Shown here piece after piece: positions 35,369-42,861 of a stretch of DNA of 64,000 nt. Both the position numbers and the translations under genes were made by a program. The notes under the pieces were generated by a model. That model was not told where the DNA came from, ran no database searches, and saw only the letters and a list, made by a program, of their open reading frames with translations. Positions within the stretch are counted from its first letter, which is position 1. The number at the start of each line of letters is the position of its first letter. The DNA comes from CALBPI01 sp039033995. Lineage in GTDB: Bacteria > Pseudomonadota > Gammaproteobacteria > Steroidobacterales > Woeseiaceae. The stretch covers positions 1 through 64,000 of the forward strand of contig JBCCBP010000014.1 in assembly GCA_039033995.1 (NCBI GenBank). The letters run 5' to 3'.

Positions 35369-36832
35369 GTGCAGGCTCTGACTAGAACTCACCTTGATAG
35401 ACACACGCGCGGCGGTCTCGTGCCCTGGGCGGTAATGCTGTGTATTTTCCAACTCGCAGGCTGCGCAACGACCGGCGATCGAGATTTCCTGACGATCCAC
35501 TACCAACGGAATGCGCAAGTCGAAGGGCCCGATCGGAACCCTGTGCTGGTTGTTCCGGGACTGCTCGGCTCAACGCTTCGAGATACCGGTTCTGACGAGT
35601 TGATCTGGGGTGGCTTCGATGGTGTGTCGGTCAACCCCGAAAGGCCCGATGGACTGCGTGCGTTGGCGCTTCCGTTCAACGCCGCCGCCGATGGGCGCGT
35701 CAACGACGACGATGGCGTTGAGCCGACCTGGGTTCTGGAACGCGCCAAAGTGCGGCTGCTCGGGTTGCCGTTTAACCTGAACGTCTATGCGGGGATTCTG
35801 CAAGCACTCGGCGCGGGCGGTTACCGCGACGAATCACTCGGCACCGCTGGCGTGATCGATTACGGTCCGGGACATTTCACCTGTTTTCAATTTCCATACG
35901 ACTGGCGACGTGACATTGTCGAGTCAGCGCAAAAACTTCATGCCTACATCGAGGATCGCGCGCGCTATGTCGAACAGGAATATGCAGCACGTTTCGGCGG
36001 GACGGAAACGCCGGTGCGTTTCGATATCGTCGCGCATTCGATGGGCGGTCTCGTTGTTCGCTACTACCTAATGTACGGCGCGCAGGACCTGCCTGCAGAT
36101 GGCAGCTTGCCCGCATTGACCTGGGCGGGCGCCAAGCGTGTCGAGCGTGCCGTGTTGGTGGCCACACCGAATGCCGGCTCGACGGCGACAATCAGCAATC
36201 TGCTGAACGGACTATCGCTCGGATTTCTGCAGCCGACGTATTCCGCCACGTTGCTTGGCACGTATCCGTCGACGTATCAGTTGATGCCACGCGCGGGCGC
36301 CAATGCTGCCGTCTGGGCAGACACCGATGAGCCAATCGACGATCTGCTGAGCCCTGAATTGTGGGCCGAAAACGGCTGGGGGCTCGCCGCCCCGACTGCC
36401 GACGAGGAGCTCCGCATCCTGCTGCCCGACTTATCGAGCGAGAAGACCCGACGGCATGCCGCACTGGCATTACAACGTCGACTACTGCGACGCGCCGCGC
36501 AGTTTCAGCGCGCGATGGATCAGCCTGCTGCGATGCCGGACGGTCTATCCCTGCTACTCGTCGTCGGTGACAACCGCCGCACGGCAAAACAGGTGGCCAT
36601 AGCGCGTGCGCCGGCAGCTGCCGAGGTGGTCCAGTTCGGGGACGGTGACGGCACGGTACTTCGCGCGAGCGTGCTACATGATCAACGCAACGAAAGTGAC
36701 TGGCAGCCGACACTGCGCACGCCACTCGACTACGATCACGCCTTGTTCCTGCCAGACACGCACAAGGGCCTGACCGACAATCCTACCTTCACCGATAATA
36801 TTCTGTATTGGCTGCTCGAGGATCCGCGGTGA
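35369..36832 (+). CDS. LCAT-family lipoprotein (lecithin:cholesterol acyltransferase-like hydrolase)
   Basis: A 487-residue predicted lipoprotein: hydrophobic segment and lipobox FQLAGC, then an LCAT-like hydrolase. PVLVVPGLLGSTLRD is the LCAT opening motif, FPYDWRRD follows, and AHSMGGLVVRYYL carries the nucleophile Ser. Likely acts on lipids at the cell surface. Start given as GTG 35369; GTG 35420 or an ATG further in are alternatives, and none has a convincing ribosome-binding site. The next gene starts with a GTGA overlap. Confidence 0.82.
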   Translation: MQALTRTHLDRHTRGGLVPWAVMLCIFQLAGCATTGDRDFLTIHYQRNAQVEGPDRNPVLVVPGLLGSTLRDTGSDELIWGGFDGVSVNPERPDGLRALALPFNAAADGRVNDDDGVEPTWVLERAKVRLLGLPFNLNVYAGILQALGAGGYRDESLGTAGVIDYGPGHFTCFQFPYDWRRDIVESAQKLHAYIEDRARYVEQEYAARFGGTETPVRFDIVAHSMGGLVVRYYLMYGAQDLPADGSLPALTWAGAKRVERAVLVATPNAGSTATISNLLNGLSLGFLQPTYSATLLGTYPSTYQLMPRAGANAAVWADTDEPIDDLLSPELWAENGWGLAAPTADEELRILLPDLSSEKTRRHAALALQRRLLRRAAQFQRAMDQPAAMPDGLSLLLVVGDNRRTAKQVAIARAPAAAEVVQFGDGDGTVLRASVLHDQRNESDWQPTLRTPLDYDHALFLPDTHKGLTDNPTFTDNILYWLLEDPR

Positions 36833-37875
36833 CGCAGCAAGACATTAATCGTCAATGGGTCGTGGCGCAGCATCCTGACAAGACGCTGCTGCCTGAACAC
36901 TTCGCCTATCGCGAGGTGGCTGTGGCCACACCCGATGACGGTCAGGTGCTGTTGCGCACGCATTATCTGAACGTCGCACCCGTTATGCAGCGTTACATGA
37001 TGCGCGATGGCGGTGGCAACTCCCCCGAGTCGGCGCTGTCCGTCGGTGACGTCATCCACGGCCGCGGCGTTGCGGAAGTGATCGAGAGCCGACACCCGGC
37101 GTTCGAGGTCGGGGATTTTGTTCACGGACAGGTTGGCTGGCAAACCCACAAATGCACCAGTGTCACGCCACAGGAAAAACTGATTCGTATGCAAAAACGC
37201 GGCTTACCCGCGTATCTCGGGCTATCGGCGCTCGGCATGACGGGCTATTCCGCCTACTGCGGCTTTGTCACGCGTGGCGAACCGCAACCCGGCGATCACG
37301 TATTGGTCTCCGGTGCTGCCGGTGGTGTCGGCTCGCTCGTTGTGCAGATGGCGAAAGCGATGGGCTGCGGCCGTGTGATTGGCATCGCCGGAAGTGACAA
37401 AAAATGTGCGCGTGTGGTTGGCCTTGGCGCGGATCACTGCATCAACTACAAGACCGAGGATGTCGCCGTCGAGATTGCGAGGCATTTGCCCGACGGAATG
37501 GATTTGTTTTTCGACAATGTTGGTGGTGAAACACTCGAGGCCGCACTCGATCATTTACGGTCGCGCGCACGCGTCGTGTTGTGCGGCTCAATATCGGAAT
37601 ACAACCGTGCAGCCCCTTTCGGGCCGCGCAACTACACCCGGCTGCGCAGCACCGACTCCGACCTGCGTGGTTTTTTCGTCTACAACCACCAGCCGGAGTT
37701 TGCGGCGGCAGAGGCTCAGATCGCGGACTGGATACGCGCGGGTCGGCTACGCGCTCTGGTCGATATCGACGACGGTTTTGAGCACATGCCCGCGGCGTTG
37801 ATTGGACTCTACAACGGCACCAACACCGGCAAACGCATCGTACGTGTCAATCCCGGCGAGGACATCTTCTACTAA
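36829..37875 (+). CDS. MDR-superfamily NADP-dependent oxidoreductase (CurA/leukotriene B4 dehydrogenase type)
   Basis: A 348-residue zinc-free medium-chain dehydrogenase/reductase, likely a 2-alkenal or enone reductase. RDGGGNSPESALSVGDVIHG and the Rossmann motif SGAAGGVGSLVVQMAKAMGC are clear. Start is GTG 36829 overlapping the previous stop (GTGA), so translation is coupled to the LCAT-type gene. The paired occurrence may indicate processing of a lipid-derived enal, but this is conjecture. Confidence 0.88.
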   Translation: MTQQDINRQWVVAQHPDKTLLPEHFAYREVAVATPDDGQVLLRTHYLNVAPVMQRYMMRDGGGNSPESALSVGDVIHGRGVAEVIESRHPAFEVGDFVHGQVGWQTHKCTSVTPQEKLIRMQKRGLPAYLGLSALGMTGYSAYCGFVTRGEPQPGDHVLVSGAAGGVGSLVVQMAKAMGCGRVIGIAGSDKKCARVVGLGADHCINYKTEDVAVEIARHLPDGMDLFFDNVGGETLEAALDHLRSRARVVLCGSISEYNRAAPFGPRNYTRLRSTDSDLRGFFVYNHQPEFAAAEAQIADWIRAGRLRALVDIDDGFEHMPAALIGLYNGTNTGKRIVRVNPGEDIFY

Positions 37876-37942
37876 CCACGGCTGTGGTGAACCTCCGTTT
37901 GCTGCACTATGCTGCTGGCACGCCAATGACACGAAAAAACCG

Positions 37943-39067
37943 ATGAGACACCTAAAGACGCTAATGCTGTTCACAGTCACAGGCCTGATCGCCTGTCAGA
38001 CCACGTCGATCACGCCGACCGAAGCGTATCCCGGCGAGATCGCGCCGGCGCTTGCCGAACGCTTTTCCGCATTAGCGCTCGACTGCGTGCACAAAGAATT
38101 CCCAAACAAGATTTCGCGCACGACCGATACGGCTGAGGAGATCGGGCGACCGCGTGAGCTGTTCCCGGTGTTCTACGGATGCTTCGATTGGCACAGTGCG
38201 GTGCATGGTCATTGGCTATTGGTGCGATTGCTTCGCTCGGGCGCGCTGGATAACGACACCGAGCAGCGCATAATCGCAGCGCTCGAGCAGAGTTTCACGA
38301 CGGACAATGTGGCTGGTGAAGTCGCAAACTTCTCGCGGCCAGCCAATGGCTCCTGGGAGCGTCCTTATGGACTGGCCTGGTACCTGCAGCTCACCGCTGA
38401 GTTGCGCGAATGGCAGACACCGATGGCGCAGCGTTGGCTCGCGATTCTGGAGCCACTGGAGGCTGATATCGCCGCAAGCCTGAAACAATGGCTGCCGAAA
38501 CTCGCCTACCCTATTCGCCTTGGCACTCATAACCAAAGCGCGTTTGCGTTTGGCCTGATGTACGACTGGGCAGAAGTTTCTGGCGATGATGAGATGACCG
38601 CATTGATCACCGAACGCTCACTCGCGTTCCACCGCAACGATGTGCGCTGCCCGCTCGACTATGAACCGAGCGGCGAAGATTTTCTTTCGCCGTGCCTGAT
38701 GGAGGCCGATTTGATGCGACGGGTGTTAACAACCGATGAGTTTCCCGTCTGGCTGAAACGCTTCATGCCGGGAATTCCGACCGACGGCAGCGCGGACTGG
38801 CTTAAGCCCGGCATCGTGACCGACGCAACCGACGGCAAGCTCGTGCATCTTGACGGCGTCAACTCATCGCGGGCGTGGAATCTGTACAACATCGCGCGCG
38901 CGTTACCGCCGAACGACCGCCGTCGCGCCGCATTGGTTGCGGCCGCTAAGGTACATGCCGACACCGGTGTTGCGGCGGTTTCTGCCGAGCACTATGCCGG
39001 GTCGCACTGGCTCGCGAGCTTCGCCACGTATCTGATGACGGACCGGGGTTGGGCAGGAAGCGAATAG
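37943..39067 (+). CDS. DUF2891 family lipoprotein
   Basis: A 374-residue protein with an N-terminal lipobox (LFTVTGLIACQ) and a DUF2891 domain; FPVFYGCFDWHSAVHGHWLLVR is its signature and NQSAFAFGLMYDWA another. The fold is an alpha/alpha-barrel-like hydrolase candidate of unknown function. Start ATG 37943; a much longer in-frame extension overlaps the MDR gene. A stem-loop terminator follows about 110 bp downstream. Confidence 0.85.
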   Translation: MRHLKTLMLFTVTGLIACQTTSITPTEAYPGEIAPALAERFSALALDCVHKEFPNKISRTTDTAEEIGRPRELFPVFYGCFDWHSAVHGHWLLVRLLRSGALDNDTEQRIIAALEQSFTTDNVAGEVANFSRPANGSWERPYGLAWYLQLTAELREWQTPMAQRWLAILEPLEADIAASLKQWLPKLAYPIRLGTHNQSAFAFGLMYDWAEVSGDDEMTALITERSLAFHRNDVRCPLDYEPSGEDFLSPCLMEADLMRRVLTTDEFPVWLKRFMPGIPTDGSADWLKPGIVTDATDGKLVHLDGVNSSRAWNLYNIARALPPNDRRRAALVAAAKVHADTGVAAVSAEHYAGSHWLASFATYLMTDRGWAGSE

Positions 39068-39180
39068 GTCTATCGCCGCTGTGTAGCTTACTATTATACC
39101 CCCAAGGGTATGCCACCGCGGGCAGGCAAGGCAGACTCGGACTATCGTCGCGGGGACTGTTTTCGTGGTGTCTGCTACTG

Positions 39181-39206
39181 ACCCAAACCAGACGGTTGGG
39201 TTTTCT
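39181..39206 (+). terminator. Rho-independent terminator after the DUF2891 gene
   Basis: ACCCAAACC-AGAC-GGTTGGGT forms an eight-pair stem with one bulge and runs directly into TTTTCTC. It probably ends the LCAT-MDR-DUF2891 transcript and separates it from the AT-richer island to the right. Confidence 0.7.
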
Positions 39207-39230
39207 CTAAAATGTCCATAGATTTTGACT

Positions 39231-39647
39231 GTGAAACTTCTCTTTTCGCTTATACTAACCGTCGGTCTAGTTGGCTGTGATATCCCACGTCCGAGCGACG
39301 TGATATGCGATTGCCAAATGAAACCAGATAGCAAACTGTCGGATTGGGGTCGGCTTGACCAGGCGCCTCCAAATTTCGTGCACAGTGAAATTCGAAAGTT
39401 ATTCCACGATCTAGAATTCAGCTACTTTGGCACTCCTGAGATGTTCGAAGCTGCAAGCATTCATTGGTATCAGAACGGTGCGAGAGAGTCGCTCGCCTGT
39501 GTTGTTTTTGACGGGTCAAATCATGTCGGGGCGATGTTCGTTCTTGCGGCGGACTCAGAGCAGACCGCCCCCATAGAATCTAGGCTGATAGGCATACCGT
39601 TTGGGCGTGGCCCATTTTTCTGGGAAGGTTGCCCTGAGGACGAATGA
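39231..39647 (+). CDS. Small lipoprotein, unknown
   Basis: A 138-residue protein with a clean lipoprotein signal (KLLFSLILTVGLVGC) followed by DIPRPSDVICDC. The body has SYFGTPEMFEAASIHWYQ and ends FFWEGCPEDE; four cysteines after the lipobox could form disulfides. No family recognised. GTG 39231 preferred; TTG two codons upstream possible. Base composition is AT-richer than the genes to its left, consistent with acquired DNA. Confidence 0.6.
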   Translation: MKLLFSLILTVGLVGCDIPRPSDVICDCQMKPDSKLSDWGRLDQAPPNFVHSEIRKLFHDLEFSYFGTPEMFEAASIHWYQNGARESLACVVFDGSNHVGAMFVLAADSEQTAPIESRLIGIPFGRGPFFWEGCPEDE

Positions 39648-39734
39648 CCGCTAGTGGCCGGATCGAGAAACCAACCAAACGTCAGCTATACTCACGGCTG
39701 TTGACCCAAAGGCGACACTCGGGATTCCTGAAAT

Positions 39735-40106
39735 ATGTCAGAGATAATCGCTGAAAGACGCCTATATTGGGCGCAAAAAGGCGAGAGTTCTCGAACAGAG
39801 TTCTTTGTTCGCATCGGTGCCCCGTTCGTTGTCGCGCCGGGGTCAGTAGACTTTCCAGTCAGTGAAGGTACCGGGGCATGCAGCGTTGAGTTTGCTGGCT
39901 TTCCGGTTGACGTGAACGACACTGTCTACGGTGCAGACACGGTTCAGGCCCTACAGCTTGCGACTGATGTTGACTCGATCTTAAAGCGATTCAGTGATCG
40001 GTATGACATCTACTTCCCGACCGGCGAACCTGACCTGCCTGATTTCTTCGGACCATTATCATCTAGAGTATGGTCTGTTGTGATGCCGTTTCCGGCAAAG
40101 ATTTAA
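39735..40106 (+). CDS. DUF6968-like small protein
   Basis: A 123-residue soluble protein; IAERRLYW, FVRIGAPFVVAPGSVDF and GADTVQALQLATD resemble the DUF6968 pattern, a family of unknown function common in accessory regions. The final residues reach the point where the IS66 fragment homology begins (about 40100), so the C-terminus may have been altered by the insertion. ATG at 39735. Confidence 0.6.
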   Translation: MSEIIAERRLYWAQKGESSRTEFFVRIGAPFVVAPGSVDFPVSEGTGACSVEFAGFPVDVNDTVYGADTVQALQLATDVDSILKRFSDRYDIYFPTGEPDLPDFFGPLSSRVWSVVMPFPAKI

Positions 40107-40305
40107 TGTACTCACTCGGCGCGACTGCTGCAGTACCGTCCAGAAAACCGCGGCGAGCCAAAATCCCTTTCCACATGTAAAGGTCTTTGGGCTTCAGATC
40201 GTTGGATCGGGCGTAGCCGTCAATCGTGTCGTCGGACGCCTCTGCAGCTCGCAAATGCTCAAGCCAATACTGTTGCCGTTCGCTGATTATCGCTGCGCTC
40301 ATCAT
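40063..40305 (-). pseudogene. IS66-type tnpA fragment (copy 1)
   Basis: An 80-codon remnant of the IS66 accessory protein TnpA, an HTH-like protein: YWLEHLRAAEASDDTIDGYA and DLKPKDLYMWKGILARRGF. ATG 40305 has GGGAG upstream. Homology to the second copy (42.2-42.5 kb) stops near 40100; the remaining codons read antisense through the end of the DUF6968-like gene. No tnpB or tnpC follows, so it cannot transpose by itself. Confidence 0.75.
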
Positions 40306-40380
40306 ATGCTCCCTTAGACAAAAGAGGAGCTTGAACGATCCCGGCAATCAAGAAAACAATGCCCGTGACGCACCGCTTAC
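40100..40380 (-). mobile_element. IS66-family left-end remnant 1
   Basis: Begins at its outer tip at 40380: GTAAGCGGTGCGTCACGGGC read on the minus strand, with the GTAAGCG tip that marks IS66 elements, then ~75 bp of leader and the tnpA fragment. Everything beyond tnpA is deleted. Closely related to remnant 2 (42208-42578) and sharing its first ~54 bp with the two tips at 52.2 and 52.9 kb. Confidence 0.7.
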
Positions 40381-40643
40381 GTCGTTAATGCAACGGATAC
40401 CGACGTATTGATGGGATTGAGATCGGACCGGGCTAATTCAGTAGACACTCAAATTTGATCCTAGGGTCGTACGATAGATCAAAGAGTAAGGAAACTAAAT
40501 GAAGGTAAGTCTGGTCGGATACCTTCACAACCTTGCAGCTATCGGTTAGCCTAATCTTATGAATTAGGAGGCCTAGCGCTAAGGATGTATTTCCCCAGTG
40601 GAATAAATAGCAACCCTTAGAACAACACATGGAAGGTGCTTAA

Positions 40644-41606
40644 ATGCCAAATTCTTTTTTTAGACGATTCACTTTAGTTGTCGGATCCGCAAGTATAATT
40701 GTCGCAGCTTTTGTTCTTCTTCGATGGTCTCCAAGCTCGGAAGAAGTAAGTGACCCGATGGTCGACGGTTTACGTGGTTCAACTGTATCAGATGAACCTG
40801 ATCAACAATACGACTCACCGTTGTTAGCGTCGAGCTATGATATCGACAATACTCCATTTATTGGGTTTGAAAGTGCTGAGATAAAATGGCGCGACAGAGA
40901 ACCGAGGGTACATCCCACCCGGCCATATGGTGCGCTCTACGGCGAGTTACGACAGAAAGCGCTGGATGGTGATGCCACAGCAGCGTTCGATCTTTATTAC
41001 ATTCTCGACGAATGCAAGAATGCATTCGGATCAGAAGATGAATTGTCTGTAGCGATAGATCAATTCCGTCAAACTCAAACAATACAGTTTCCTAGCTGGG
41101 AAAAACCCTTGAGACTACGAAATGCCGAAGCGCTGGAAGGAATGATTAAGGATGCCAAAAAATCCTTGGACGATTGTTACCCGATAACGCAAGATCAAAA
41201 AACAGCGAAGGAAAGTTGGCTCGAAATGGCTTCTATCAATGGCTCGGTAGCAGGGAATATCTGGTTGGCAACATCAACTGACGATCCTAACAAATCGTTG
41301 ACTTCTGCAGAGGTGGCTTGGCAAGCCGGGGCAATGGAGGCGCTTCCAGTCCTCTATGAGCGTTATTCAGAACTTTACGAACAGGGAATCGACACGCAAG
41401 GAAAGAAGAAGGCAATTGCGTCATTATACGCATACGCGTTTCTGATAACCTCATCACGCAACTCGACCTCCGATCCGCAAGTTAGAGATGCGCTAGCTCG
41501 ACTTGCAGATACGAAGGCAAATACACTTCCACACGAATTTTCTGAGGCAGCCGATATCGCCGTTTCTCTCATCAATGAGAATTCACGCTGTTGCCTGAAG
41601 TATTAA
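40644..41606 (+). CDS. Membrane-anchored protein, unknown
   Basis: A 320-residue protein with one N-terminal hydrophobic anchor (FTLVVGSASIIVAAFVLL, about residues 9-26) and a helical extracytoplasmic body. Segments such as RQKALDGDATAAFDLYYILDEC and SINGSVAGNIWLA hint at Sel1/TPR-like repeats but are too diverged to call. GGAAGG precedes the ATG at suitable spacing. AT-rich relative to the photosynthesis and housekeeping genes. The 263 bp upstream (40381-40643) hold no convincing gene. Confidence 0.6.
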   Translation: MPNSFFRRFTLVVGSASIIVAAFVLLRWSPSSEEVSDPMVDGLRGSTVSDEPDQQYDSPLLASSYDIDNTPFIGFESAEIKWRDREPRVHPTRPYGALYGELRQKALDGDATAAFDLYYILDECKNAFGSEDELSVAIDQFRQTQTIQFPSWEKPLRLRNAEALEGMIKDAKKSLDDCYPITQDQKTAKESWLEMASINGSVAGNIWLATSTDDPNKSLTSAEVAWQAGAMEALPVLYERYSELYEQGIDTQGKKKAIASLYAYAFLITSSRNSTSDPQVRDALARLADTKANTLPHEFSEAADIAVSLINENSRCCLKY

Positions 41607-41658
41607 TCTAAGGGGTTGGAAAACTGGTGTACGTTCACTAATGCAAGGGAGCAAAAAA

Positions 41659-42123
41659 ATGAGAATGAAATGGATACTATCGGTGATCTTCGCGCTATCG
41701 CTCAATGCAATAAGCTCAGATAGAGCGGAAGCAGCAATTTCATGTACCCCTACGGTTGTGGGTTTTAACTATGTTTGCTAAACCTCTACCCTCGGCCCGC
41801 TGGCAGTAGGTTGGAATTGGGGTGGCTTCGGACCCCCAGGGGGGTGGGTATCGCCAGATGGCAACCCCCATAGAACTTGGTCATGCGGCGCAGATTTGGT
41901 TAGTTTAGGTCCACCGCAGACGAACATTAAAGTTCTAGTTCAATACATTGATAACTCGTTTGCGGAAGAAACGGTTGTTATCGACTGTTCGAGGCAGTTC
42001 TGGGAGTCCAGACCAATTACTGCCTTTACCGGGCGTGGTCCAATCTACGTCGGTTGGCCTAGACTTATCCAATGGTGTTTTCAATACGGATTCGTTTATT
42101 CATGGTGCGAGGCTGGCTTCTAG
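41659..42123 (+). pseudogene. Small secreted Cys/Trp-rich protein gene with a premature stop
   Basis: ATG 41659 with an AAGGGAG site opens a signal peptide (MKWILSVIFALSLNAISS) and reads to TAA at 41779, giving only 40 codons. The same frame then continues open for another 113 codons to TAG at 42121-42123, with protein-like content (VGWNWGGFGPPGGWVSPDG, IDCSRQFWESRP, WCFQYGFVYSWCEAGF). Simplest reading: a ~154-residue secreted protein inactivated by one nonsense change. No family recognised. The downstream half could restart internally but has no good start site. Confidence 0.5.
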
Positions 42124-42207
42124 ATCCACGGAATGCGTTTTGGTGATTGTGGTGCGGGGGTCGCATGTTGTTGGGTCTATAACCTAACAGCTTGTCGACC
42201 CCAGCGT

Positions 42208-42503
42208 CTATGAAGACTGGCACTCGATGCGAACTCCGTTAGGTAGTGGCACGACGAACCGGGTCGCTGCAACTTGCTGAGCCTTAGTCGGAACAACTTC
42301 GATGAACTCGGACTTCGGCGCTACTGCTGCAGCATCGTCCAGAAAACCACGACGTGCCAAAATCCCTTTCCACATGTACAAGTCTTTGGGCTTGAGATCG
42401 TTCGATCGTGCGTAGCCGGCAATCGAATCGTCCGATGCCTCAGCAGCTCGCAAATGATCAAGCCAATACTGTTGCGTTCGCTGATAATCGCTGCGCTCAT
42501 CAT
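42208..42503 (-). pseudogene. IS66-type tnpA with frameshift (copy 2)
   Basis: TnpA-like coding with an intact C-terminus (RFVVPLPNGVRIECQSS, typical for the family). Compared with copy 1, one C is missing at about 42475 (GTTGCGTTCG against GTTGCCGTTCG), so the ATG at 42503/42500 reads out of frame after nine residues. Nothing of tnpB or tnpC follows the stop at 42208. Confidence 0.75.
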
Positions 42504-42578
42504 ATGCTCCCTTAGACAAGAGAGGAGCTTGAACGATCCCGTCAATCATGAAAATAATGCCCGTGACGCACCGCTTAC
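42208..42578 (-). mobile_element. IS66-family left-end remnant 2
   Basis: Outer tip at 42578 (GTAAGCGGTGCGTCACGGGC on the minus strand), leader, then frameshifted tnpA. Same orientation as remnant 1. The two differ by scattered substitutions, so they are not a recent duplication. The element is reduced to its left end. Confidence 0.7.
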
Positions 42579-42861
42579 GGACCCGGTGGAATTCTTCGGC
42601 ACAATAACGACTGAAATGAGCGACCGCTTCTGGCCGACTCCAGATATATTTGCTACTCATTTACGGGGGGGACGCCAGCGGAAGTCCGTTATCAAGCTGG
42701 AAACTCCACTTATGCATTGTTGACTTGACAGGGAAGTTTACGGACGAGACTGCTCTTTCTCTCGCTCTAGCGCTTCTAAATCAGTCGTTACACGCTGTGA
42801 CAAGAGGAGCACCACTCTCTTTATATAAGAAAACAGCGCGATAGCTCTATCACGCAAACAT
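42579..42861. other. Gap without a supported gene
   Basis: Between the IS66 tip and the end of the TonB receptor gene. Plus-strand stretches such as DRFWPTPDIFATHL and LTGKFTDETALSLALALLNQ look like eroded coding DNA in two different frames, perhaps a gene truncated by the insertion, but no start, ribosome-binding site or intact frame supports a call. Confidence 0.4.

Noticed and set aside
40433..40630. 65-codon minus-strand frame between IS66 remnant 1 and the 320-residue gene
   Set aside because: No ribosome-binding site, no signal or span, and no similarity I can recognise; a short plus-strand frame MKVSLVGYLHNLAAIG nearby is equally unsupported.
42650..42844. 64-codon plus-strand frame next to the TonB receptor gene
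   Set aside because: It has no start signals and the protein-like stretches around it switch frame, so at best it is gene debris.
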